Source: Lumbricus terrestris (taxonomy: Eukaryota; Annelida; Clitellata; Crassiclitellata; Lumbricidae). From it: a DNA stretch of 64,000 nucleotides. This document shows, in pieces, positions 47,910 to 59,221 of the stretch. The stretch covers positions 6,700,266 to 6,764,265 of the forward strand of contig OX457047.1 in the NCBI GenBank assembly GCA_949752735.1, written 5' to 3'. The notes under the pieces are model-generated. The model searched no databases. It was not told where the DNA came from and saw only the letters and a program-made list of their open reading frames with translations. A program made the position numbers and the translations under genes. Within the stretch, counting starts at the first letter, position 1, and each line of letters begins with the position of its first letter.

Positions 47910-48939
47910 CAGTGATTCCCAACCTTTTTTGGCTTGCGGCGCACTAAGAAAGAACAAAAAATTTCGCGGCACACTTGATAATAGGCCTAATTACCATTTT
48001 TATCTATTTGTCACTATTATTTAATAATAGTCTAATTTTAATGTTCTTATTGTCTAATAATACTCTAGTGAGTCTAGTCAGTCAGCAGATCAAATTGAGA
48101 CGAGGCTCCAGAGTTGACAATCATAGGCTACTCGCAAGTGGCGTAGCCAAGGGGGTTTCGGGGGTTATGGCCTATGAAAAAGTTTTTTAAAGGTTATTTA
48201 TCCACTTGAATAAGAAAAACAAAACAATTGCTTGTAGTAACAATTGCTTTTCTTACTTTATTCCCTTTGCTAATTTATTCCCTTTTTATTTACTGTAATA
48301 TTGTTGGGTTGGTTTCAGAAAGGGTATCCGGCCAGGCAAAAAAGCCCAACCCCCCATGAAAAATTCCTGGCTACGCCAACACTATATATACTCGCATTTC
48401 ATCGTCGATTCTAAGAAGTCTCTCCCTTTTTTCAGACTTGATTTGAGTTAAAGCTGAAAATCTAAATTCATAAAACCACGAAGATGAAAATGGCAGAAGA
48501 ATTTGACTGCTCTTGAACTAACAGAAGGATGTGATTTCTGGATGGAAGGCCAAACCTCATCCAAACTCTTTTAGAAAAATGTTGACTGATAAAATTTGTC
48601 ATTTCGTAAATCAATGAGCTGTTCTTCATCAATGCTGTAGGCCGACTGCTGGTTGCAGGTCTATCAATGAATTTAGTATTTCAAGCGCAATTTTCTTCTT
48701 TGACTGAGATTCATTGACCATGAGAAAACAATCAAGACTTCATTTGAAAATCTTAACCTGCTACAGTGTGAGAGATTAAGACCAACTGACTAAAGTTTTG
48801 ATATTGCAGTGATGATATTTTAGGATATTTTGTTTGGAATCATTATTAATTAATAGCATATTTGATTTTTTCCCGCGGCACACCTGCGAAAGTCTCGCGG
48901 CACACTAGTGTGCCGCGGCACACCGGTTAGGAATCACTG
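47910..48939. mobile_element. hAT element with a nested element
   Basis: Starts CAGTGATTCCCAACCTTTTT and ends CGGTTAGGAATCACTG, flanked by the 8-bp duplication TCCTACAT (47902-47909 and 48940-48947). A GCGGCACACTAGTGTGCCGC palindrome sits near the right end. No transposase is readable. A second element is inserted at 48137-48388. Confidence 0.88.
48137..48388. mobile_element. Nested short hAT-like element
   Basis: Inverted ends AGTGGCGTAGCCAAGG and CCTGGCTACGCCAACACT, with TACTCGCA on both sides (48129-48136 and 48389-48396). The right end carries a few extra AT bases, so the exact boundary is less sure. Confidence 0.65.
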
Positions 48940-48947
48940 TCCTACAT

Positions 48948-49477
48948 TGTAAGCCCACGTAATAATGATGTTGCTTTACTAAGTGTTCAAGAACCAAATT
49001 TGACTGTCTGAAATTTGAAAGATAACATTGGAGAGAAGCCATTTAGTTGTGCAAATTAGTATTTGTATTAACATTATTTTTTCAATTATAATATCATTGT
49101 ATTATTTATTAAAATAGTAAAATCATAATTATAATCATGTAATAGGAAATTTGTATTATGGTATACTATTAGCTGTTACATGTATAGCAGTTCATGTAAT
49201 TCAAAAATGCAGATAGTAGCCTAACTAAGAAACTCAAAGTGTATAAAGTGTTTACATTTTGATAAAAGCTATTAGTCCTGCCATTTTGACCAAATTTATA
49301 TGGAGGGGAAGTATTTTCTGGGGGGATCTTCCTCCTAGTGATGCCTAGATTGAACTCTGCCCTCCATGCCCGACCTTCCCCCCAACCGACGTGAATTTTG
49401 GCTGTCTTCTGATTTCCCCCCTCTTTTTCACTGGGCGCAAGCTGCGCCCGCCATGTATAGGGATAGAAGCCCCTGGC
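48948..49477. other. Intergenic, nothing recognised
   Basis: AT-rich with a C/G-rich stretch at 49320-49460 that resembles a DNA-transposon end (GGGCGCAAGCTGCGCCC palindrome, 49433-49449). No partner end was found. Confidence 0.5.
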
Positions 49478-49888
49478 AAGACGAGGGCCTTCTTAAGTCG
49501 AATCCTAGAGGCTAATTTTGCGGTGTTATATTTTCATAGTTGTTTAAACACTGCCTCTATGTTCTGTCCCCTTGCCAGTTTGTCTCGGATATCTCTGAAA
49601 CATTCTGTATTTTCAATTATCAGCGATCCAAGATAATGAATTGTGTTGACCTGTTCCAATCTATTTCCTCTAACCAATAATTATGTTGCATGTTCCAACT
49701 TTTAAAGCCGTAACTTTGGTTTTTAAATATACATATTAATCAGCAGTCGTCTGTCTTCTCGTCTGCCTTAGACACCTTTAAATCGTATTACACTTTCCTA
49801 TAAATAACTGACGTATACAATGGATGAATAGTTGGAACCTCCCGTGTGTAGGTTGCATTTTACACTATGAGCAATATTATTAAAACGC
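49478..49888 (+). repeat. Direct duplication, copy 2
   Basis: Partner of 47080-47506. The left edge cuts the LINE relic abruptly at AAGACGAGGGCC, so the LINE part is incomplete here. Confidence 0.85.
49768..49807 (+). promoter_or_regulatory. Bipartite ACACC/TATA module (PSE-TATA-like)
   Basis: TTAGACACCTTTAAATCG with ACACC at 49772 and TATAAATAA at 27 bases. Confidence 0.45.
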
Positions 49889-50154
49889 TACAGTTACCAT
49901 CGGATTATAGACTTGTTAATATTCAGGTCGGTCATTAAAAGAAACCTAAAGCAATTCACTGCAATCTGAAATTGAAACAAAGTAAGAACAGACCGGCTGT
50001 GCAGACGTTCGTATATCCTTCTGTTGCATGCATAGTGCTTGGGCTTTCATAAGCGATAGCTTTGATATAAAAGAGATCGATGATATCCACAATTAGAGAA
50101 ATACAAAGAATATGAATCGGGCACACACTCAGAGGAGACTCGATGCTACTAACA

Positions 50155-50335
50155 GTCATAGAGGGGAAAATTGAGGGAAGAAGAACGAGAGGAAGACCAA
50201 GACAATGACTATTTTACTGGATGTTGAAAGACGGTTATCAGAAGCTGAAAAAGAAAGCACAGAACAGAGAGAAGTATGGAGACGTCAAACATTCGAGCCT
50301 GTCTAAGGGCAGAGAAGGAAACGAAGCTTTCATAT
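50155..50335 (+). pseudogene. RTE-type LINE C-terminal relic
   Basis: One frame reads IEGKIEGRRTRGRPRQ, then YWMLKDGYQKLKKKAQNREV and WRRQTFEPV, the usual basic GRPR segment and W-containing end of RTE proteins. A frameshift lies between the two parts. Confidence 0.65.
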
Positions 50336-50811
50336 AAAGCGTAATCTACTGATTTATACATCAACCGAACTCATTCGCAGCAGGCACTTAGTCAAAACAA
50401 AATCGATGAACAGACGTGTTTAATAGCGGTTTCAGGTTATGACCCAAGAGACCAAGATAGAATCACATGGTTCTCCGAATTGAAGTAACAAGAAAGGTCG
50501 TTGGGGAAATTCTGGTTGTATTTTGTGGAATCAGCAGCGCCTTCAGTTTTCGGTATGTGACTTGTGTAGAGAGATCGAAATCAGTGGATGGATGGTGTCT
50601 TCGGTGGTATTTGCAGTTTAACGTCACTGTGTGGTAACAAAGACCATTTGCGACGCCCTCCTCCTTTATCCGGACTTATGACTTGCACTGGCAGAGTGCG
50701 CCCAGTGGCGGAGTTGATATACATGTGTCTTTAAAATATTGAATCAATTTAAATAGCTACTTTTGAAAGGGACAGTGGAAAAACATATTTGACCGTTTGT
50801 AGACAAATAAT

Positions 50812-50851
50812 TATATATAGCCAGTAGATAACACGTTTTGTAGGTGTCTAT
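50812..50851 (-). promoter_or_regulatory. Bipartite ACACC/TATA module (PSE-TATA-like)
   Basis: Minus-strand TATAGACACCTACAAAACGT with ACACC at 50847 and GGC-TATATATAA exactly 28 bases later. Confidence 0.5.
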
Positions 50852-50878
50852 AACAGAACCCATTATGATCTAACGACA

Positions 50879-50960
50879 TAAGATAAGAAAGAATAAGAAT
50901 ATTCTTTAATTCACCAATTGCTAGCCGCATTTTGGTTTACAGACATGCATGGTACAATAA
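50879..50960 (-). repeat. LINE 3' end with TCTTA tail
   Basis: On the minus strand: CAAAATGCGGCTAGCAATTG, then AAAGAATATTCTTATTCTTT, then short TCTTA units. A second copy lies at 63029-63100. Confidence 0.65.
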
Positions 50961-51399
50961 CATGAAATAGGCCTATAGTTAATATACATGTACATGGGCC
51001 TGTTGTTCACGAGTATTAGGTAACAGGACTGGTTAGCTATGAAGATAGTAACTTTTCAGTCTGAAGCGAGTGCATTGTATAGATATCGACATAGATATAG
51101 ATAGAGTTGAGGTTCAGATGTTCGTTACAAACAATGGAACTCAACTTGAAATTGAGGACAATCGCATGATGTTCTTATTCGCGTGTGAGTGTTAAACAAA
51201 ACATAAGAGGATCAGAAAGGCTGCTGTTGTATTAGTTTCTTTTTAGTGGAATTGAAAGTGTCGAATGAGAAGCGAATGATGAAATTGGAATTTTTCGCAC
51301 CCTACCACAGTACCACACACCCATGATTGACCGACACATCTTCGGGATTGCTCGGGTGACCCATTGTCTATGTATTCTATGAAACCGTTGACGTGCATC

Positions 51400-51730
51400 C
51401 TGGACAGACAAACATACATAATATTACAGATCCACCTAGGGAGTTCAGCGTCGAATCGATCCACCCTTCGATCGGCGAACCAAGCTGAGCTTCTGGTTCC
51501 CCGCCCACGGACTGCTATCCGACAGCGTCGTTCATTCTCTGTTGCAGGTCCTACAGCTTGGAATGGTGTCCCTGTTACACTGCGCTTAATTCCCAGGGTC
51601 ACTCCGCTCTGTTCCTTAAGAACCTAAAAACTGTTTTATTTAGCCGTGCTTGGGCTGGGAGCGCTTCTGAGCAGCTTACCTGGAAGAGGCGCTATATACA
51701 TTTCTGAAATGATAATAAATAAATAAATGA
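51400..51730 (+). pseudogene. Jockey/CR1-type LINE C-terminus and 3' tail
   Basis: An 87-codon ORF reads STLRSANQAELLVPRPRTAI, then RRSFSVAGPTAWNGVPVTLR, the conserved end of this class of RT proteins. After the stop the 3' sequence GCTGGGAGCGCTTCTGAGCA, then GAAGAGGCGCTATATACAT, is followed by an AAATA-type tail. The same 3' sequence ends the SINEs at 13791, 22672 and 55027, which identifies this LINE family as their likely mobilising partner. The catalytic domain is missing. Confidence 0.78.
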
Positions 51731-51809
51731 TTTAACACAACTTCTGTATAGATAGATGCTGCTAACTTGCTACGCGGAACTTATTGACCTTGTCAAAGTT
51801 GAAATGATT

Positions 51810-51849
51810 TATCTATAGTTAAATAAATAAACGTTTTTCAGGTGTCTAA
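51810..51849 (-). promoter_or_regulatory. Bipartite ACACC/TATA module (PSE-TATA-like)
   Basis: Minus-strand TTAGACACCTGAAAAACGTT with ACACC at 51845 and TATAGATAA exactly 28 bases later. Confidence 0.48.
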
Positions 51850-53115
51850 GTAGAATTCTAAAATTCTACTGGTATTAAGCGCTCATCTTGAGTATTTCAC
51901 AAATATTAACATCGACCTCACCTTTACTGACGTCACAATTAACAATATTTATTCAAGTATTTATATAGCATTTCTTCAAGGAAACTACTTAGAGATGCTC
52001 CCGAAAATGAATTCGCTCACACATCAAATCTGCAGAAATCTTAACAAGAAAGTCTAACCTGGTGACGCATTAAACAGACGACCTCTCGGTTCTCAGTCTG
52101 ACACGCAAATCAAGACCTTAACTGAATTTCAATATATCCACGAAATGAAAATATGTTTTTAAATGGCAAGAATAACAGTCGATGTTTAAGCTACAGCGCG
52201 GTGGTGTAGTGAGTATGTTCGTCGCCACGCAGTCGAAGGGTTGCAGGTTCGAATCCACCTCAAGTCGCTGCGTAGGGACCTAGAGCAAGTCCTTTACTCG
52301 CAATTGCTCAGCGCTTCGGCGAGAAACTCCATTGCAGTGCAGTGGCGGCGCCAGGGGGGGGCTGGAGGGGGCTAAGCCCCCCCTGAATGCGGCTCAGCCC
52401 CCCCAAAGCAAAATGCGGACAATTTCTATAACGGCTAATTTCGTAATAAGAAAACTAGACAATGATCAATGGCATCGAAATCTACTTTGAGAAAGAAGTT
52501 AGCGACTTCATTTCTTGGCCTCAGTCTATGAAAACAGGTGACAAGTTTGCACCCTTACCTTTTGACCATACAACGGGACAGGGTTGTCGAAATTGTGCAA
52601 GAAACAACATATGGCTGTTAGACACCTCGTTTCGGAATGAAACCGTTGTATAAGTATTAGACGTAGCTTATAGAAAAATCGAAATTGCCTATAGTCCTTC
52701 AAAAAGTGGTGCAAAGACTGAAAACCGTTTCTTCTTTATGGAATGGAAGCTGTCAGCTCTACCAAAAGTGAGCTGAACTATTTATAGTACACTTACAGCT
52801 CTGCAGTACGTGAAATTTTTAAAGTCTCCCATCTATAGTAGTGTTGCATCTGTACTGCACATCATGCATGAAAATAATATTACAGACTGCTGGTTATCCA
52901 GAAGATTGCGTTTTATCCAGAAAATAATGCCTTTGACACAACAATGTAGTTGTCAGATTTGCGTCATGTTTCTCTTACGCACCTCAAATGTGTGCACTCT
53001 TGTTATTTTGGTGTAATAATTATTATATTCTTGTTGTGTATACCACCACTGTCTGGGAATGTAGGCCTACGATTGATATAATGGTCAACTAAGAAGTAAA
53101 ACATTTGTGTTCGGA

Positions 53116-53119
<4 letters not shown>

Positions 53120-53158
<39 letters not shown>
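53120..53158. repeat. AT microsatellite
   Basis: About 39 bases of AT within the hAT element. Confidence 0.95.
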
Positions 53159-53161
<3 letters not shown>

Positions 53162-53329
53162 AAATAATTGTGTGCATATATCTAAGCATGCATATTTTTG
53201 TATTAAGGAAACTTAAACTGTTTTCTATCATTAGTAATACGCAGGCAGATAATAATAATAGTGTCCTGTGAATGCTGTTGGACACCTTTATTGTGATTTA
53301 TTTTTTATTTGTGATTATTTTATTTGAAT

Positions 53330-53383
53330 GTCCATGGTAACGGGCTCTGTTGTCATAGACCCTGGTCAAATCGGATCCACCCA
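53330..53383 (+). repeat. Piece of the short dispersed repeat in the hAT array
   Basis: TGTCCATGGTAACGGGCTCT to GGTCAAATCGGATCCACCC. An ACACC block lies about 47 bases upstream, at 53282. A second, near-identical piece is at 53846-53900. Confidence 0.7.
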
Positions 53384-53845
53384 TTATTGTGATTACTTTT
53401 TTTTGTAAAATTTCTGAGTAGGCCTATTAATACTGTGTTGGACACCATTATTGTGATAACTTGGAAGTCGAGTCCGTGTACATGGTTGACTTTTTATACG
53501 ATAATACTGAATTGCACACCATTTTATTGTAAAATTTCTGAATTTTAGGGCTGTATCGGACACCTTAATTTATTGTGATCACTTGGAACTCGAGTCCGGG
53601 TCCATTGTCGACTTTTTTACGATAATACTGAATTGCACACCATTTTATTGTAAAATTTCTGAATATTAATGCTGTGTTGGACACCTTTTATTGTGACAAC
53701 TTGGATCTCGAGTCTGTGTACATGGTTTACTTTTTATACGATAATACTGAATTGCACACCATTGTATTGTGGAATTTCTGAATATTAATGCGCTGTTGGA
53801 CACCTTTATTGTGATTTATTTTTATTTGTCATTATTTTAATTGAA

Positions 53846-53900
53846 TGTCAATGGTTACGGGCTCTGTTGTCATAGACCCTGGTCAAATCGGATCCACCCA
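53846..53900 (+). repeat. Second piece of the short dispersed repeat in the hAT array
   Basis: Near copy of 53330-53383, including GGGCTCTGTTGTCATAGACC, again after an ACACC block. Confidence 0.7.
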
Positions 53901-55027
53901 TTATTGTGATTACTTTTTTTAAATTTCTGCTCTTTCTGAGGATTAATACTGTGTTAACGTTGGACACCTTTATTGTGATAACTTGGAAGTCGAGTCCATG
54001 TCTATGGTTGACTTTTTACGATAATACTGAATTGCACACCATTTTAATGTAAAATTTCTGACTATTAGTGCTGTGTTAGACACCTTAATTTATTGTGATA
54101 ACTTGGAAGTCGAGTCCGTGTCCATGGTCGACTTTTTGTACGATAATACTGAATTGCACACCATTTTATTTTAATTTTTCTGAATATTAATGCTGTGTTG
54201 GACACCTTTTATTGTGGCAACTTGGATCTAGAGTCTGTGTCCATGTCTGACTTTTTATACGATAATACTGAACTGCACACCATTGAATTGTGGAATTTCT
54301 GAATATTAATTCGGTGTTGAACACCTCTTATTGTGATAACTTGGAACTCTAGTCAACGTGGTTTTTGAGTGCTTGCATATCGGTATGTCAAAGACAATAG
54401 AGACTTTACTGTCTGACAATAGAGACCTCACTGTCTGCACCACATAGCTACTCGGGCAACTGTGTGCACACGCACTGTATATACTGTATAGCCTTTGCTC
54501 AGCTCGGTCACCAACTCGGCTCAGATGACTGAAATTTCGGGGTATGGTACAGCGCGGGCACGGCATAGACTTTACGCGGACGCGTTTGAGGACCTCCCAT
54601 TCTCTTTTGCTACCTTAGTTGGACACCTTCGTTTATGATAATTCGGAACTGAATTATTTAGGATTGCGGCCGGATACACCAAAAATCAAAAACCTCAACA
54701 ATAATTATTATTATTGCTGACTTCGTTTAAATAACCCACTCAATCTCCAACTACATCTTGCAATGTGGAGCGCGTTTGTGCCAGTGCACAATTTCTTGTA
54801 AAACCCTTGGTCGGTATGTGCTTCGTTCATGCATTCGGCACTCGCTGCTTCGCGCGATTGCAATTTGTCCGCCCTGGGAAGAAAATGTTCTAGTTGCGTC
54901 TCTGGGAGGGAGGAAGGCTTGGGGCTTCAGCCCCCCCAAACCTGAAATCCTGGCGCCGCCACTGTTGCAGTGTCCGCTCTGTAGTCGGGAACGCCTCTGA
55001 GTAGCTGGCGTGAAGGGGCGCTATAAC

Positions 55028-55740
55028 AGGCGCGCATACAAGCAAAACAAACAGACAAACCTAAGAGTGACGGCTACAATCAAAGCAGCCATTGTTGAGG
55101 TAACTTAGGTCGCCATTAAAACTGGTGGAAGTCGTCAGATGACGACTTAGCCATAGGACGTCGGACAGTGTTATTTCTGACTAGACACCTTCATATTGGT
55201 TTCAAACAATGTTATTTGAGCAAAATGTTTTTATCGTTTTTGGCTTTCCTCATACGATCTACACTACTCTCGTTTGACGTCTTAAAAGTGAAGTTTTTCA
55301 TATTGCGCCAGTTTGGAAAACTGAATATCCAAAAACTATAAATTCGCACTTATGGTCTCCCGTTGTAGCTCTCCTTGTCTGTTTAGTCTTGTTTGTTTTT
55401 GACGTCTTATCTGAAGTTTATACTGCGATACATGTATTCCAGAGTACTGTTTGGTAGCTGGTTATGTTAAACTTAATTAGGTGTCAACTGGAAAAGTTCA
55501 GAAAGATTGGCGCTCATCTCCAAAATAAGTAGGCCTAAATGGGATGATGGGGGAAAATTCTGACGACCGTTTCAGTCGTTTTTTTTTTAAATTTACCTTC
55601 CAAAATCAGTTTAAGGTGAAACTTTTAGGTAATGTTGGATATTAATTCCCCTGCAAATAGGAAAATGTTCGCTTAAAAATTTTAATCGGTTGCCAAGTTA
55701 TCACATTTTATCCGGTGGAACAATTTTTTAGCCACCCTGT
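55028..55740. other. Intergenic, no supported gene
   Basis: One bipartite module; otherwise nothing recognised. Confidence 0.55.
55181..55220 (+). promoter_or_regulatory. Bipartite ACACC/TATA module (PSE-TATA-like)
   Basis: CTAGACACCTTCATATTGG with ACACC at 55185 and TATTTGAG exactly 28 bases later. Confidence 0.4.
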
Positions 55741-55802
55741 TTGTTTACTTGCCTCTGTCCGTCGGTCCATTCGTCCATTCGTCCGTTCTTCCTTCCCTCC
55801 GT

Positions 55803-56136
55803 CAGTCCGTCAGTCAGTCCGACAGTCAGTCAACTAATCAGTCAGTCAATCAGTCAGTCAGTCAGTCAGTCAATCAGACAGTCAGTCAATCAATCAGTCA
55901 GTCAGTCAGTCAGTCAGTCAGTCAGTCAGTCAGTCAGTCAGTCAGTAAGCCAGTCAATCAGACAGTCAGTCAGTCAATCAGTCAGTCAATCAGTCAGTCA
56001 GCCAGTCAATCAATCAGACAGTCAGTCAATCAGTCAATCAGTCAGTCAGTCAGCCAGTCAATCAGACAGTCAGTCAATCAATCAGTCAGTCAATCAGTCA
56101 GTCAGTCAGTCAATCAGACAGTCAGTCAATCAATCA

Positions 56137-56180
<44 letters not shown>

Positions 56181-56690
56181 ATCAATCAGTCAGACAGTCA
56201 GTCAATCAGTCAGTCAGTCAGTCAATCAATCAGACAGTCAGTCAATCAGTCAATCAGTCAGTCAGTCAGCCAGTCAATCAGACAGTCAGTCAGTCAATCA
56301 GTCAGTCAGTCAGTCAGTCAGTCAGTCAGCCAGTCAATCAGACAGTCAGTCAGTCAGTCAATCAGTCAGTCAGTCAATCAGTCAGTCAATCAGTCAGTCA
56401 ATCAATCAGTCAGACAGTCAGTCAATCAGTCAGTCAATCAGTCAGTCAATCAGTCAGTCAATATGTCAGTCAGTCAATCAATCAGTCAGACAGTCAGTCA
56501 GTCAGTCAGTCAATCAGTCAGTCAGTCAGTCAATCAGTCAGTCAGTCAATCAATCAGCTAGACAGTCAGTCAATCAGTCAGTCAGTCAGTCAATCCGTCA
56601 GTCAATCAGTCAGTCAATCAGCCAGTCAGTCAATCAATCAGTCAGTCAGCCAGTCAGTCAATCAGTCAGCCAGTCAGTCAGTCAATTAGA
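55803..56690. repeat. CAGT tetranucleotide satellite, about 890 bp
   Basis: CAGT units with CAAT, CAGA and CAGC variants. The variant block CAATCAGACAGTCAGTCAAT recurs at 40-90 base spacing, giving a loose higher-order pattern. The 345- and 270-codon ORFs exist because the repeat has no stop in any frame; they are not genes. Confidence 0.95.
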
Positions 56691-57004
56691 CATACGCTGC
56701 ATTATCGAGGTTTTACAGAACTTTAAGTTTCGGTATCTATTCAGAAATTGCGTCGACAAAACAAAATTACTTTGTTAATAACGGCGTTGCGTCATTAGAG
56801 AGACGAATAGCTTTGCCCTCCTCTTTTCTTCAGGCTGGGGTCTGGCATCACCAGAGTACGAGCATGGAACCGGAGATTAACGACATGTTCTGGCAGATCA
56901 TTTAACGACCGTTATTTCACTGTACCATAGATTCATGAACAAGGCTTAAAACAACTAAGGTTATCTGAATTTTGCTTGATATAATGTTACAGCCTCAATA
57001 CTTA
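56691..57004. other. Intergenic, nothing recognised
   Basis: Holds a fragment of the dispersed GGCTGGGGTCTGGCAT-type motif near 56815-56860. Confidence 0.5.
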
Positions 57005-57373
57005 TTAGCAAGGGAAATTTCGATTTTTCGTCCCCAAACCCGTCTGCAAAGGAAACTTTTCATTTAATACTTTTTGCTCTTTCATGTTGCCTTTTCGCCC
57101 AAGCGAAGCATGAAACTCGAGTCCTCGTTACGCAGCGCAACCGCCCTGGGAAAGATAAATGCCTTAGACCAAGGAGTAATAATATACACTAAGAGGAACC
57201 CCATGCAACACGAGTTTAACCAGCAGAATTGGGGAAGACCTTCCTAGCAGAGGGGCATAAATAACCATTTATTAACCCCAAATGGGCGGCAAAGCCGCCC
57301 ACAGGGGTGGGTGGAGCCGGGTTTGGGGACGAAAAATCGAAATTTCCCGTGCAACGCCGGGTACCCCAGCTAG
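57005..57373. mobile_element. Helitron-like ends arranged head to head
   Basis: 57012-57042 and 57318-57349 are inverted copies built on GGGAAATTTCGATTTTTCG. The right copy continues to the hairpin CCCGTGCAACGCCGGG and ends CTAG at 57373. The left copy stops short of its hairpin. Probably two insertions or a rearranged copy. Confidence 0.6.
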
Positions 57374-57594
57374 CAATATTATAAGAAAACGCTAAAGTAG
57401 CGTTTAACTTATTGATGATTTTGGCGGCCTAGATACAGTCGTATGCTTACTATTCGAAAGAACAAAATCATGAGTGGCAACTGTTGCCTAGCAATTTCTA
57501 ATGCATTCATCTGATGCAATAAGAGTCATTACGCTTTAGTATCGTTTTTATAAGCTGGCATTGTCGAAGTTACCATATGAACCAATTGACACTA

Positions 57595-57634
57595 CTAGAC
57601 ACCTTTTAAACAAGGGGTACATCGCAATATATTC
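57595..57634 (+). promoter_or_regulatory. Bipartite ACACC/TATA module (PSE-TATA-like)
   Basis: CTAGACACCTTTTAAACAAG with ACACC at 57599 and ATATATT 28 bases later; TTGACAC lies upstream. Confidence 0.42.
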
Positions 57635-58241
57635 TTTCAAAATGATAATTTTGGATGAGTTGGACACGAATAAAAATTGTTTCAAAAATATCGTTTTGAG
57701 GACTGATCTTCGTTATATTGATCGATTTGTGACTTGGTTTCGGAGCGTAATCGCAAAGTCGCATTAGAAATTAAAATTACAATTTTATACAACGGCGCAC
57801 TCAATTTACTAAAATAGTCAATTGCAATTACTCGTCAGGTCGAGATTGCTTCCGATTTGATTCTCTTGAATTGGCGTCAAATAAATTTGTGATTAATTAC
57901 AACTACTACAGTACGAATCTCGACCCGAAACAGAGCCAGACTTTATTCCTTCCAGGATTTTGTCTCTCATTGAGTGCTTGATAATAAACGATAAGTTCGC
58001 CTACTTAATTTTCCTGGACGCTCTAGCCACATAAATGTTAGCGTTATGACTGCGATTACCTGCACCAACTGTAGGCCGAAGTATTCAATTATACCTCTTT
58101 CATTTCTTAAACAGTCTATAACTTGACCCGTTTCCTATGCCGTAGCGTATTCATCTCTGGACATCGTTTCGTGTGGACGGTTAAGGAAACCATTCCATAT
58201 CGCTTGACATCAGATAATTATCCATCATCTACTAAAGAATG

Positions 58242-58300
58242 ACTAAGGACTGCAGCTGTTGTCGTAAGCCCTCGTCAAATCTGGATCCATCCACCTACCC
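58242..58300 (+). repeat. Short dispersed repeat, 3' part
   Basis: AAGGACTGCAGCTGTTGTCG to CTCGTCAAATCTGGATCCAT and a CCAT tail. Confidence 0.6.
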
Positions 58301-58512
58301 AATATCCATTGATAATCACTCCGGTAAACACTAACTGAATTATGGTTGTCGCAAACGCATGTAGCAGCTACAATGTATTAGTATAACAATTGCAATATAT
58401 ATTGCGCAATGCACCATATTCCGCCGCTGCCCGTTCTTTGTGGTTTCAGTCAACGGCCCTGACAGCCACTGAATTGGAAACTAATTTACCGTATGCGTAA
58501 CACATGCATGAG

Positions 58513-58655
58513 CACTTGTTCTAGCGACCTTTCAGGATTACTGCTCAGAAGCGCTACCGACTGTAACATCGCGAAAACTCAATCAAGAGTCTCATGCCGA
58601 GGCGTACGAGCAATTGCAGGTGAAGGACTTCCTCAGGTCATTACGCAGCACTAGG
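58513..58655 (-). mobile_element. Decayed SINE, 3' part
   Basis: On the minus strand the body ACTTCCTCAGG-type to GGTAGCGCTTCTGAGCAGTA and an AACAAGTG end align with 22672-22872. The tRNA-like head is missing. Confidence 0.65.
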
Positions 58656-58694
58656 CTTACTACAACTACTAGTAGCCTCTTACTTTATCGACCA

Positions 58695-59080
58695 CTAGCT
58701 GGGGTACCCGGCGTTGCCCGGGAAATTTAGGATTCGACCCGCTCTGGCCACAACCCCACCCAAACACACCTCACCTCAACCCCCACCTCTCCCAACCCGC
58801 TCAAACCCCTCACCCCTCCACCCAACCAACCCCTCCACCTCCACTAAACCACCCCCACCCCACCAACTCCACCCCACTTCATCCCCGCCCTCACCACACC
58901 CCACAACACTCCAACCTTCACCGGCACACCACCCGTGAAATTAGGGTTTTCGGGGAAATTGCCCCCCCACCACCCTCTCCATCCTCATACTCCCCACCCA
59001 CCCCACAACACGCCACCACTAACTCCGATCTCCACCGGTACGCGTAAGTCTAAATCAACTGCTCTCGCCATTTATATAAT
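58695..59080 (-). mobile_element. Decayed Helitron-like element
   Basis: The minus strand ends with CCCGGGCAACGCCGGG, GTACCCCAG and CTAG at 58695. The 5' end is near 59080 (ATTATATAAATGGCG) but lacks the TC. The body is a C/A-rich stretch, which opens proline-rich ORFs of no meaning. Confidence 0.6.
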
Positions 59081-59221
59081 GGCCATGCAAGCGTTAAAGA
59101 AGGTGCTTAATAAACTGCCGTCTTACGGTTTTCGCTCCCCACCCTGGCCTCCATGGTGGTAGAGATTAGCCAACCCCTCCATCGTGTGGTTCTGATGGCC
59201 CTCTGTGTGGGTAAAAATGTG

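Larger units (their letters stand above)
50336..51395. other. Intergenic, no supported gene
   Basis: Contains a fragment of the dispersed CTTATGACTTGCACTGGCAG-type motif (50650-50715), one bipartite module and a LINE tail copy (50879-50960). Confidence 0.55.
52340..54964. mobile_element. Non-autonomous hAT element inside the SINE
   Basis: Inverted ends CAGTGGCGGCGCCAGG, flanked by TTGCAGTG at 52332-52339 and 54965-54972. Inside, 53265-54340 is a tandem array of about 118-bp units (TTGGACACC plus T run, GTCGAGTCCGTG, ACGATAATACTGAATTGCAC). Two units at 53330 and 53846 also carry a piece of the 95-base dispersed repeat, about 517 bp apart, a higher-order period. ORFs in 52462-53016 have no recognisable domain and no transposase is seen. 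Confidence 0.9.
52196..55027 (+). mobile_element. tRNA-derived SINE split by a hAT element
   Basis: The 5' part (52196-52339) has GCGCGGTGGTGTAGTGAG and the B box GGTTCGAATCC. The 3' part (54973-55027) continues with GTCCGCTCTG, ACGCCTCTGAGTAG and GGGGCGCTATAACA. Together they match 22672-22872. The hAT element at 52340-54964 with its TTGCAGTG duplication lies between. Confidence 0.9.
57374..58512. other. Intergenic, no supported gene
   Basis: Contains one bipartite module and one short dispersed repeat. No recognisable ORF. Confidence 0.55.

Noticed and set aside
55741..56778. 345-codon and overlapping 270-codon Ser/Gln-rich ORFs
   Set aside because: They lie in a CAGT tetranucleotide satellite that has no stop in any frame; flanks carry no gene signals.
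58714..59162. Proline-rich ORFs
   Set aside because: They lie in the C/A-rich body of a Helitron-like element and have no domain.
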